Both the position numbers and the translations under genes were made by a program. Positions 35,323 to 46,293 of a stretch of DNA of 64,000 bases are shown one piece after another; the first letter of the stretch is position 1, and each line of letters starts with the position of its first letter. Under the pieces are notes generated by a model. It ran no database searches. It was not told the origin of the DNA and saw nothing but the letters and a program-made list of their open reading frames with translations. This stretch comes from Ligustrum vulgare (lineage: Eukaryota; Streptophyta; Magnoliopsida; Lamiales; Oleaceae), in NCBI GenBank assembly GCA_963555705.1, contig OY743177.1, positions 57,060,096 through 57,124,095 on the forward strand, in the 5' to 3' direction.

Positions 35323-35640
35323 GTTCCTGGCATTGTAGCTCCAATAATGAATAATATGACGACAATGGAGCCATTTCATAAGTGAGAGAAGCATGGTCTC
35401 ATTGATGATTTGAGTATGTATTTAGGGACTACTATTTCATTTGAAAATTGAAGAATTCATGCCTACTAACCTTGAGAATGTTGAATGTGTGACGCGTCAT
35501 ATATCAAAGATCCATATGTAAAATCACTATCCCAGCAGGAATATGATTATCATATAACCTCATTATGCATATGATACACAAGCTATAGGATCTAGTGGGA
35601 GTAAATAAATGTAATGCTTTAAATCAAATAGTTGAGATAA
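35323..35640 (+). pseudogene. Decayed Copia RNase H, right part
   Basis: Continues the frame interrupted at 23674. The left part ends in a segment like EFISEL-VFL. Here follow a segment like APIMNNMTTMEP and a mutated RSHQ-KH region. CTAGTGGGAG at about 35592-35601 looks like the polypurine tract of that element. The GTTCC bases are present on both sides of the array. Confidence 0.6.
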
Positions 35641-38116
35641 CATAAAATATATATTATCATTGTCTCAATTATTATCAAATTGAGTTTGGCATGTCATTTA
35701 AATAACAGAGTCCGTAGAGTAAGTTTAAGTCACTTGTGAGAATCAAGTAAATGTTATGTATGTCCAATATGAGGATTCGTCACTCCTAGATAGTAAAAGA
35801 TTATAATTTGTATTTCGCCCACTTAAGTTGATGTAAATTCCTTGGTCGGGTGGTGTTATGAGTTTAAAAATGTGTTTTCATTCCTAACAAGATCAATTAA
35901 GAGAAATGGTGAATAACATAATTTTTCATCACAGTCAATCCAATGGGGATGCCCTGGACTTGACATCGATATTTTCCACGTCTCTTAACCAATTAAGTTA
36001 TATTGATGAAGTGATTATAATTCCACCATAAACTCACATAAAGTAAAGCTGGTCTTGTTATAACCACATAACATTTCCTTTCACATGGATTGCCTTAATA
36101 CATTGTCAGACGTCAATCTTAGACTAGTACACCCAAGATTTTATTGCACCAAATGTTATCACATTTAGTGCATCACATTTATTAAAAATCAACCTTTATA
36201 GATTTTGATGCCAGGATCTATCAAATTCTAGAGACAGTAATGTTCTTAACCAATGCCCATTTATGCATATATATCATTTTGCATTTATGCAAATTAACGT
36301 AAACAATAGTACAACATAGGTATAGAGTTGAAAGTTCACTATGTTCCCAATCATCATCTGCAATCCTAATATTTTTACTATCATAAACTTAATTTCATGA
36401 CGCAAAATATCAAAGTTCCAGGTGAGAATTACATTAATTCTTCCAACCTTAGAACCCTCAATCAGTTAGTGGATCGAATAGTTCTAGGTAAGATTTTCTC
36501 TAAATCCTCCAATCACTGAACTATCACTCAACTAACAATCAATAGGTCAACTAAGAATTCAGCTAATTCTACAAACCTTAACATTTGTCACCAAAATTAA
36601 CAAATACATGTAATCAATAATGCAATTTCGTGTTATGCATTGAGAGCATAAATATGCACATTTATCCAATTAATAACATGTATCATAATATCACAAATTA
36701 ATCATTTTCAAAAATATTATCAAACATAATCGGAGTCCAAGGAAAATCTCAATAAAGTATCAATGAAAATAATCCTTAGTCCAATTCACAACATCGGTTC
36801 GAGATAATCCCAACAAATGAGATATTAACTTCTAAATGCCCAAACTCCACTTATATTTAAATTATGTCCCAAAAACATTGACGCTCTGCGTGTTCTATCG
36901 AGTTTTCGATCCATTTAACAATTTTGATAAGCACATAGCTTCTCAATATTTTCTACACATAGTATTTTTCTTAAAATACTAAAATGTGGATAAAAATTGC
37001 CACATCGTGCCAAGCACGAAAAATGAGAACATGTCGTAATTTATCACACGATCAAGTCAAAACCCAACCCAACACAAGAACGTGGGAATACAAGAACACT
37101 TAAAATCAGAAAAATTTTGACTTCAAATTGGATTTTTCTAACATAAAAATAATTTTTTTTCAAAACATTTTTTACAACCAGATGGGACAAAAAATACTTT
37201 CTAAGTATCTTTCAAAAACTTGGGAACACACAATAAATAAATAAATAAATAAAAAATAATTAATTACCTCCCACTAGGTAATAGAATCCCAACCAAAATT
37301 TTGAAAATCCATAATTTTCTGGGTCCAATGGAAATTTTTGAAATTTTAGGGACCAAGATGAATTTTTCAAAAAATTGTAGGAGCTTATATGGCATTTCAA
37401 ATTTTTAGGGAAATATCTGAAATATTAAGAATCTTTAGGATATGGAATTTTCAGATTCTCAAGGTCCAATACAAATTTTTTTAGAAATTCCAGGACCAAT
37501 CTAAAATTTTACACAAATTTAGTAAACAATTTGAATTTTTCGAAAATTCTGTGATTAATTTGAAATTTTCATGCATTTTGTGGTCAAACTGAATAATTTC
37601 ATAATTATAGGCTCAAAATTGGCAATTTTTAAGAATCACAGGGACCAATTTGAAGATTTCAGAAATTGCATAACAGCCTCAGTCACCAATCTTCAACAGA
37701 AACACATATTTTGCTCCAAACTTCAACAGGCCATAACTTCTTCATCTTACATCTAAATTTAATGTTATTTATATCAATGGAAAGCTCTCAAAAAGATCTT
37801 TCCAAACATAGTTTATGAGAAAACGCAATACACAACGTACAGAGAGTTATTGCATGATGAAGTTTTGAATTTTAAAACTAGGGTTACATTTTTCTCCCAA
37901 AATACAAATCCAATGAACATGAAATTTTCCAGATATGTTCTACATGTTAAAATGTACATATTATATAAATTTCATGAATTTATGTGGAGTATTTAGTGAT
38001 GTGCCATTAAATCATACTCAAGCTTTCTTTAAAAATGATTTTAATGGCATTTTTCTACATGTAATGGAAATGTATCATCATAAATACGTTTATGTGCAAG
38101 AAAACAACCCGTAAAG
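35641..38116. other. Decayed noncoding retroelement sequence
   Basis: No gene. 37300-37680 contains degenerate repeats of phrases like AGGGACCAATTTGAA and GAAATTTTCA. Such sequence is usual in plant LTR elements. The right edge abuts a primer-binding site. Confidence 0.45.
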
Positions 38117-38128
38117 GCTCTGATACCA
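38117..38128 (-). other. Orphan tRNA-Met primer-binding site and LTR edge
   Basis: Perfect TGGTATCAGAGC on the minus strand, one base from TGTGAACTTTAG (38130 on), which would be the edge of a 5' LTR. That LTR is cut after about 50 bp by the LINE insertion at 38180. Its partner LTR was not found. Confidence 0.5.
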
Positions 38129-38439
38129 ATGTGAACTTTAGTTGCATGCTTCTATTTGAAATTAAAGCATTAAAACCTACTTTTTTTTTCCAAGCCTAGA
38201 ATATAGATTTTATTAATAATAGAAAAGGAAAAAACAGTGCAAGGAGTGGGACTAATGTGCCTTACCTCCAATTATTATAACATGCACCTAACACTAAATG
38301 AGTTACAAGGCATAATCAAAAAACATGAATTCACAACTAAATACAAGCTAATCGAGGGAATAAGAAAATTACACAACTCTAATATTTGGGAGACCAATTT
38401 TGTCCACTCAAGCTACACCTTTACCTTCCTTAACGAAAT

Positions 38440-38595
38440 CATCAAAACATCAAATTTTGGTCTTTTTTACTTTATATCCAACATTTGCAACCTAATCGGC
38501 TAATGCATTACCTTCCCTCCAAGTACGGCTGAAAATCAAATGCATACGAGTCTGAAGTTTAGCGATTTCCTCCATAGTATATTGAATACACCTAG
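38440..38595 (-). pseudogene. LINE RNase H, C-terminal part beyond the solo LTR
   Basis: Reads CIQYTMEEIAKLQTRMHL then SRTWREGNALAD on the minus strand, the usual end of plant LINE RNase H. It is in line with the fragment ending at 41161 once the solo LTR and one copy of CCTAG are removed. Confidence 0.8.
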
Positions 38596-41155
38596 TGTAA
38601 TAACCCGATTTTATACTAGTCAAAAAGTCAAGAAATTTCATAGTCAGAGTCAAATATTCAAATATGGTCAAGTCAAACAAGGATTTAAGTTGAAGAAGAT
38701 ATTTTTGGGAGGACTTAAATTAACTAAATGATTTTTATGGGTTCTATTTTACAATTACAAGTATTTCAAGGACATAATTGAGACAAGTTATAATTTCAAG
38801 GGGTTAGTTTTCTATTATGGATATTTAGGACTAAACCTTATATTATATGAAGAATGGAGGACTTGACCTTTAATTACAATTATACATATTCATCAAAATG
38901 GGCTTAAGACCCATTTCCTTCATTTATCTTCGATGGCACAAATTGAGGGAAGAGAGAGATGGAAAGTTCGAGAAAACACGAGAAAGGAAGAAGAAATGGG
39001 ATAAAATGGAAGAAAGTAGTTGATTTTTGAAGCTTGATTTCTTATTTCTATATCTCCTCCTTAATTCCAAGAGGTAAGTAGAATTATACTAATTTGATTT
39101 TAGGGTTTAGTAACGATTTCTTCATATTCGAATTTTAGTAAGGATCAAAGATTATTGGTATGTTTAAAGTATATGTTTTAAGGTATTAATTAAGTATATA
39201 ATGAAAGATTGATGTTGAAGGAATTGAGACTTTGAATTGAGTTTTTGAAATAGAATCTCTCTTTTGATTTCACTTTTACTTATAGGATATTGAACACTTG
39301 AATTAAGGACTATAAGTTTTATTCTTCCATAATTTAGATAATTCTGAACTATTTTTTAGCAGAGGAAGTGCATTAACTTTAATATTGAAATTTTGTCCAG
39401 AAAAGTGCTATTTCTATTGAACATTTCTATGTCAACGTTTATATATTTGGAACGGGAATTTTAGTGTTGATTTGTGAAAGTTTTGAGTTGTCTTTGTCAA
39501 AGTTTTAATTTCCAGAATTTGGAAGGTTATATGAAGTTATATGACTAATATTGGAGTTGGATTGAAGTATTCAAAAGGGTTATATTGATGTCATATGTAT
39601 TAAAGTTTGATAAAGTCAAATGATTAGTTTAGTTGACAAGTGTGTGAAGTGAATATGAGTTGGAGTAATTAGCAAATCAAAGTAACTTTATAGTAAATAA
39701 ATTGAGTTGAATATTCTAATGAAGAGAAATGGAAAAGAATTAAGTTATTATTAGTTGATTTTTAAATGGTTAGATATGATTGGTTTTGATACAAGAGATT
39801 TATATTGTTTTTCAGGAGATGATGCAGAGATTGGATCAGGCCTATGGCCCAACTAAATTCCAATTAATAGCTCTGTGAGTGGAAAAGTTATTCTTTTAAA
39901 AACTTAAAAGAATTCACGTTATTCAAGTTTTCTATTCACATTGATTTTCTGCAAGTTATCAATGATTTTTAAATTACTTGCTTTTAGCATGATTATCAAA
40001 ACAAATGTTTTATAATTAAGTTTGTTTATCATGATGGGCTCTTTTTACCATGTTTTACGAGCATGATTAGTCAAGTTGAGTATGTATGATTCAAAACCAC
40101 CAGAAGTACCCGATGTGGTTATCTGTTCTTGTGTTAGTGCACGGAGGGGGCCTTGGGCCCGTGTACTAGCGGATATTATTTGTGATCTTAAGGCTCTGTC
40201 ACGGAGGGGGCCTATGGCCCGTGTTCAGATGATCTTAAGATCCACTCTTATGCACGGAGGGGGCCTATGGCCCGTGTGTAAGGGTGCACATATGAGGTCT
40301 TTGGGACCCACTTTTGTACCCAGAGGGGCTTTGGGCCGGGTACGGAGGTACTCAGTAGTATACGCGCGTATGACTAAATACAGATTTCAGATGATTTAGC
40401 TGGGTACCTTTGGTGTGATTTTCTTATGTATTACAGTTTATCAGTTATGCTACAGATGATTATTCCACGATCTTTATGATTATTCTTAGCATGTATGATT
40501 TGATTTAAAGTGACAAAAGCTTATGAAATAAATTTATGTTTTCAGAAATGGTTTATAAAATACTTTTATTTCAAAAATTCCACTCACTGAGTCACAAGCT
40601 CATGTTTTTCCCCATTTTTACTGTATAGGAAGAAATAAGATTTTCAGCAGCATCGAAGGAGCCTTTGCAGCTCTCAAGGAGCTTCGTAACATTGTCATTT
40701 GTATGAGTTACTTTGGTAAGCTCTTATGAGACATATTCTAGGAAGATGCATTGGAATATGCAGTTATTCTATATACGTAATATACTTTATCAGGAATGTG
40801 TCTGATGATGATGTATTTTGGATCATGTATATATAAAGAAGTGGGTTAAGAATTGTAGTTATTAAATTACGTCAATTGTCTTGGTTGGAAGATTTGAAAA
40901 GTGATATAGTTATTTATGATTGCATGTTTGAGGATTTGTTATTGTTTTACAGGTTGGTTAAGTCAATATTATGGAGGAGACTCTGTCAAGATTTTATAAA
41001 TTCTTGTGGGATCAAAATTATGAAAAAGGAAATATTGAAAGTCGAAAGAAAATTCAAGATTTTCCTTGGTGGTGGGTCCAACATCTAGTTGGCACCTGCC
41101 ATCGGCGCACGTCACGTTTCAGGTCCAGTAGGGTGATCTGGGACGGGTCGTGACA
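38596..41155 (+). mobile_element. Solo LTR inserted in the LINE
   Basis: 2560 bp starting TGTAATAACCCG and ending GACGGGTCGTGACA, flanked by CCTAG at 38591-38595 and 41156-41160. It splits the LINE RNase H reading. It shares GAGGAGACTCTG (near 40975) and the segment around 40580-40610 (CACTGAGTCACAAGCTCA) with the solo LTR at 17724-20818, so the two belong to related families. It has no internal region, primer site or coding sequence. The Ty3/Gypsy assignment is inferred from the end sequence and LTR length. Confidence 0.88.
40138..40345. repeat. GC-rich tandem hairpin repeats in the solo LTR
   Basis: Four to five copies of a unit close to CACGGAGGGGGCCTATGGCC followed by CGTG, about 60 bp apart (starting near 40140, 40200, 40254 and a variant at 40319). 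Each can fold on itself (CACGG with CCGTG, GGGCC with GGCCC). The open 107-codon frame across them is incidental. Confidence 0.75.
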
Positions 41156-41160
41156 CCTAG

Positions 41161-43880
41161 GACCTTTATTCACTTTGTTAGTAAGCTGCAAGGCAGATTT
41201 AGAGCCAATTTCAACCCATATATGATCAATTCCCTATTGCTTACACAATTTGATTCCTTGATTGATAGCATTAATCTAAGCTTCAAGTATAGAACATTCT
41301 CTATAAAATTTATAAAATCCAAATAAGATATCTCCATTATGATCTCTAAGAACACCGCATCCCGCTGCCATTTCATCACCTGTAAGACAACCATCACAGT
41401 TCAATTTAACCATACCATGCTGAGGTTTGATCCAGACAAGATGAAGACTGGGAAGTGTTGATCATTGATACACCACAAAAATTGCTAAGTTCCCTCCAAA
41501 CTTCATTATCCAACCGACCATTAATCAAAATGTAATCTAAAGTTTCTTTAGCATAGCAGCATTGACATTTGGAGGTAATTTATGTGATCCACAGGAACGA
41601 AGTTGTGCCAAATCTTCCAAGCAAATATAGATATTTTAGGAGGGATGGAACGGTGCCAAATATACTTGTATGAGCTTTGAATATTGCATTTCTTTTTGAA
41701 AAGATCAAGGCATGATTTAATAGAGAACAAACCATTTGAAGTGAGAGTCCAGTAGATGCTTCCGGGTTGTTGCTGCAAGGTATTTTTCTGATATCCAAAG
41801 TGTCCTTCCTGTTAAGGCAACTATCTAACTTATCAGTTTTCCAGGTAGAATTATCAATAAAATCAGCAACCAATTCATCATTGAATTTCAACTCAATTTT
41901 CCTTTTAGATAACGCATCAGAAGGCAACCATTTATCAAACCAAAAAGACACATTTCTAGCTCCAATTTTCCAGGCAATAAACAACTCAACAATACTACTG
42001 ACTTTCAATATTCTCTTCCAAACAAGGGGAGCCATGCTGCCTTACCTATGCATTACTAGGATGTATACCAGAACAATATTTAGATTTCATAACCAGGCTC
42101 GATAATAACTTTTGGCTTCTAAAGGTCCACTACAATTTGCAATCAAACTCCTAACTCATCTCCCTAAGATTTCTGCAATCAAGACCACTTTCAATACATG
42201 GCAGAGACATTTTACTCCAAGAAGCCCAATGTGTGTATTTAACTTTCCCCTCATCTCCCCAGAAGTAAGAGTTAAATATTCTCTCCAATCTATTAAAAAT
42301 ACTAAAATGAGGGTCCATCGCTTGGAGGAGGTGGATAGGCATAGAAGCTAATACATGTTTGATTAAAACAAGTTTTCCTCATGTGGACAGAAAGTTGTGC
42401 TCCCAGCCCTTCAGCCTATTCTTCACTTTATTAATCTGGCTGTCATAGAGATAAACTTTTTTATGCCCTTTGAACAATGGTACACCAAGATAAGTAACAT
42501 ATAAGCTTTTGAATTGAAAGCCAGTCCACTCAGCAATGCATTTTCTATGATGGTCTTTGGTAACCGTAAACGAACTCTTCTGAGGATTGAGGATCTGACC
42601 CGAAGTAGCTGAGTATTGTTCCAAAAAATTCATGATTCTTTGGATGGAAGTTTTTTGGCCATTAGTGAAAATAATGAGATCATCAGCAAAGGGAAATTGA
42701 GGGACAGAAATGTCGTCACCATTATGGAAGTTTAAGGTTTTGTATTTCTCAAAAAGGTTTTGCAAACTTCTATTCAGACTCTCAGCAAGGATGATAAAAG
42801 GGGAAGGTGAGATAGGATCACCTTGTCTTAATCCCCTTGGTGATTTGAAAAATCCATGAGATTCTCCATTGATGATGATGGAAAACCAACAGTTGGAGAT
42901 GCACCTGTAAATCATATCTCTCCATTTTTCATTGAAGCCCATAGCATTTATAACTTGCATAAGAAATTCCCACGATACTCTATCGTATGCTTTGGCCATG
43001 TCTAGTTTTAACAGGGTATTTCCTCCTCTAACCTTCCTATCCAGATTGTATACCATCTCTTGAGACAATAAGATGTTGTCACATATGGATCTTCCGGGAG
43101 TAAAACCACTCTAGGAGTAAGAAATAATTTTCGGCAGAAGATTGTTGAGTCTGGTGTTGAGTAGCTTGGTAATAACTTTGTTGAACACATTGCATAAACT
43201 GATAGGCCTATAGTCTTTCCATTCCACAACTTAATATCAATTTTAGGGATCAAAATTATAGAAGTAGCAATAACACCATTAGGTAGAACGTTCCCATGAA
43301 AAAAAAAAATCCAAAACAGCCTCAGTAAGATCTGATTTTATGATGTCCCAACAATCTTGGAAAAAGGCAACAGAAAACCATCAGGTCAGCTGCGCTATTC
43401 CTCTCCATATTAAAAATCACATCATAAATTGCTTTTTCAGAAGGATCAGAAGTCAAATTCACATTATCCTCATAGCTGATCAGATTAGGAATAGTCTGCA
43501 AAATATCATTACTCTTTGAGGTAGGTTCAAAGCAGAGTATTTTCTGGAAATACTCAATAGATGACTTAGCTATTTCCACAGGTGATTGGTATAAGGCATT
43601 GTTATCCTTCATGATATGCTTAATGCCATTCATGCACCTTTTTTCTTAACAAGGGCATGAAAATATTTAGTGTTTCTATCACCCTCAGCAGCCCATTTGG
43701 TCCCAGATTTTTGCCCCCATAACTGCTCCTCAACATACAAAGCATGATTGAGTTTAGCATAAGCTTTATAAGTAGCCTCTCTATCAGCTGGAGATTTAGA
43801 AACATCATAGATTTGTTCATTAGCAAGCGCCTCATTCTTAGCATTTAAAATTACTTGAACTTGAAAAATTCCAATATCTT
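41161..43880 (-). pseudogene. LINE reverse transcriptase, zf-RVT and part of RNase H, broken
   Basis: Minus-strand order: a pre-RT linker with EQLWGQKSGTKWAAEGD-like sequence (43640-43740, in shifted frames); MNGIKHIMKDNN and a long linker (43322-43633); the RT core at 42379-43068 with KLDMAKAYDRVSWEFL, GLRQGDPISP and the catalytic FADD box; DSQINKVKNRLKGWE; the zf-RVT region at 41548-42035 (FDKWLP, GLFSIKS, WHRSIPPKISIFAWKIWH); and the first part of RNase H at about 41170-41430 (KLNCDG-like, frameshifted). Stops and frameshifts occur throughout. This matches plant LINE ORF2 proteins in order and motifs. Confidence 0.85.
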
Positions 43881-43953
43881 CATGGTTGAGTCACTTGCAC
43901 TTTATATAATTCAATAATCTAAAATTAATTCACTCTCAATGGTCTAAAACCTA

Positions 43954-44866
43954 ATCACAATGGAAGGGGATCATTGTCCACAACCCAAGTACCAACTTTG
44001 CCTCAAAATCAAACCAATACACCCACTTTTTTATCATCTTTACTTCCAATCTGAGAATAACTATTTTTGGATCATTTTCTTTGTATTTGCATGGTGATAG
44101 ATATAGGTTGGTTGCATGGGGGAAGTTATATGGTGATTCCATATTTCAAATTCAAAATATAAACTTCTCCCTCTAAACCAATGCAAGTTGCGTCAGGTCA
44201 ACCCACATAGGCTACCCAATTTATCCAATAGTGTGGTTAAAAAAAATTATTGATTTAGGATGCATGGTCGATATTATGTCGTGCCCTCAAAATAACACAT
44301 TGAATTTTAAGCACTTTTAGATGCCTATTTGGTGTAGGATATTCAGGAGAAAATCTGAATTTTTTGGAGAATGTGGTTGAAAAGTGTGAAAGTGGTGGAT
44401 CCTATAAAAATGTGGATGAAAATGAGTTTTGAGGAGAAATGTTGTAATCTGAATGATTGAAAATTTGAGATTTCATGATTTAATTGAACAATTATAATAG
44501 ATATGCATAAATATAAATTTACTATTTCAATTTAATATCTTGCATTCAGATGGAGACCGAAAGAAAAAATAATGGATTCACTCTGAAGCTTGAAATATTT
44601 TAAAATTGAATCTGTATTATTTAAATAACAAATCTAAAATTTATATTATTAAAATAATTTGGTAAAGACATCTATCTATATATAATAATAGGATAATCAT
44701 CACCATTTTATGTACATAGTTTTCCGTCCAAATCAACTTTCTAAATTGGTAAATTTTCTTGCCAAAAAAAAAAAAAAAGACATTAAATGTTTTGAGCACC
44801 ATGCAAACAATTATTTAAAAAGAAAAAAAGGAAATGTCTTGACCACCGTGCAATTTTTATCAATTC

Positions 44867-44942
<76 letters not shown>

Positions 44943-46293
44943 GTTTTTATAAAATATATGTAATCAATATATTAAAAATTAAACTTAATAAAAATTAAAA
45001 TACATTAAAAAGAAAATTGACGATAAATACAAATAAAATTAAAAAAAATTTAATATAAAAAATTTAATTAAGCACCAAATTTTAAGACGCGACGTGGGTA
45101 TTGTTTCTTTTCCTATTTTGATTAGTTTTATCTTTTTTAAAATTTCGAATTCGATAATATTTTGTAATGAAATATTTTTTATACTATATTTTTTTATTTG
45201 ATATGATTGTATAATCAACATATTTTCACGAATTCTAAATCATTATCATGGATAGAAACTCATGCATCGTATGGAAGAAATACTAGTCTTAGTAAAGTTA
45301 CAATGACATTTCATATTTAATTAATAACTTAACTTTATTTGAAAGTGTTAAATGGTAATAAAACTTAATTTTTATTTCAATTTGGTGACTTAATTAAAAT
45401 ACGTTATATTTTCTAACCAAATATCCGATATGATTAATGACAACCTAATGTAATAACAAAAGAAAAAGAAAAATGCTACAATCACATCAAGGGTAACCGC
45501 GGTACTAATGTGACGGTCAGCACTAATGTGAGGGGTCACATCAGTGTTGCGGTCACCATTGTGGTGACTGTATCATGGCCCTAAAAAAAGTCTTTTATGT
45601 CACATATTACTCCACATGTTTTTTCAATATGAAATAAACACGTATATATTAGTCATGTATTCTCTTTCTTTTCTCTTCTTTGACGAGGCTCTATTTGATA
45701 ACGCTGTTACATTTTATAAATTAGTTTATAAATTGTAATGATTTTGTTAATGAACAAAGAAGTTATATTAAGTTCTGTTGCACAAACACTTCAGCTAAGG
45801 TAACGTGTCGGTGTTAGACACGTGTCGAACTCGTTTCGGGTTCAACACTTTTCCGATACTCGACTATTATCATTCTTATTTCTTTATAAAAGAAATTATA
45901 TATATTTTTAACACAAGATTATTATTAAATAACAAATAGATACTCATAATTCAAAATATGAAAGAATTTTAAAAATTTTAATTAACTTGTCAACAACATG
46001 TCATGTTGGTACTTTTTTGAAAAATTAAGTATCGACGGCAGATACAGGCATGGGCGCATCATAGATATTAATAGTTACCAAAAGAAATAAAAATAAGTTA
46101 CAACAAGACTCAACATAAATGAAGGTTTAATTCCATTCTAAGTCATTTTCCAAAAATTTCTAACCTATGCAGGAATAGGAAAACATGGTGGCTCAACAAG
46201 ATTGTGAACTCCAAATGCAGGCTAGACATTCTACCTAGCTAAGTAATTACCCCCTGCACCAAAAAAAAAAAAAAGGGTATATATCTAACAAAA
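43954..46293. other. Intergenic stretch between LINE and host gene
   Basis: Very AT-rich. 43954-44160 may be the rest of the LTR cut by the LINE. 45480-45590 is a GC-richer patch with repeated GGTCAC/GTGACC. Around 45800-45850 is a palindromic GTGTCGGTGTTAGACAC segment. No gene was recognised. Confidence 0.5.
44868..44938. repeat. (TTA)n then (AT)n microsatellite
   Basis: About twelve TTA triplets pass directly into about eighteen AT dinucleotides. Confidence 0.95.

Larger units (their letters stand above)
38180..43944 (-). mobile_element. LINE (non-LTR) retrotransposon, 5'-truncated and split
   Basis: On the minus strand the element runs from about 43944 to a poly(A) tail, seen as T9 at 38181-38189. 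A candidate target duplication TAAAACCTA flanks it (38171-38179, 43945-43953). It holds RT, zf-RVT and RNase H coding remains but no endonuclease, so the 5' part is missing. It is interrupted at 38596-41155 by a solo LTR that inserted later. Confidence 0.75.

Noticed and set aside
24091..35374. A family of similar minus-strand frames starting MIRIVVGL at eight places, looking like a tandem gene family
   Set aside because: All lie within the array LTRs and recur only because the LTRs repeat. The longer one at 24091-24564 is the end of the element's frame reading through the polypurine tract into the LTR.
38117..38128. Possible tRNA gene remnant from the tRNA-Met-like sequence
   Set aside because: Only the 12 bp primer-site complement is present, next to an LTR edge; no cloverleaf can be drawn.
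40076..40399. 107-codon frame with repeated Arg-Gly-Pro words
   Set aside because: It is produced by the GC-rich hairpin units of a solo LTR; no conserved domain.
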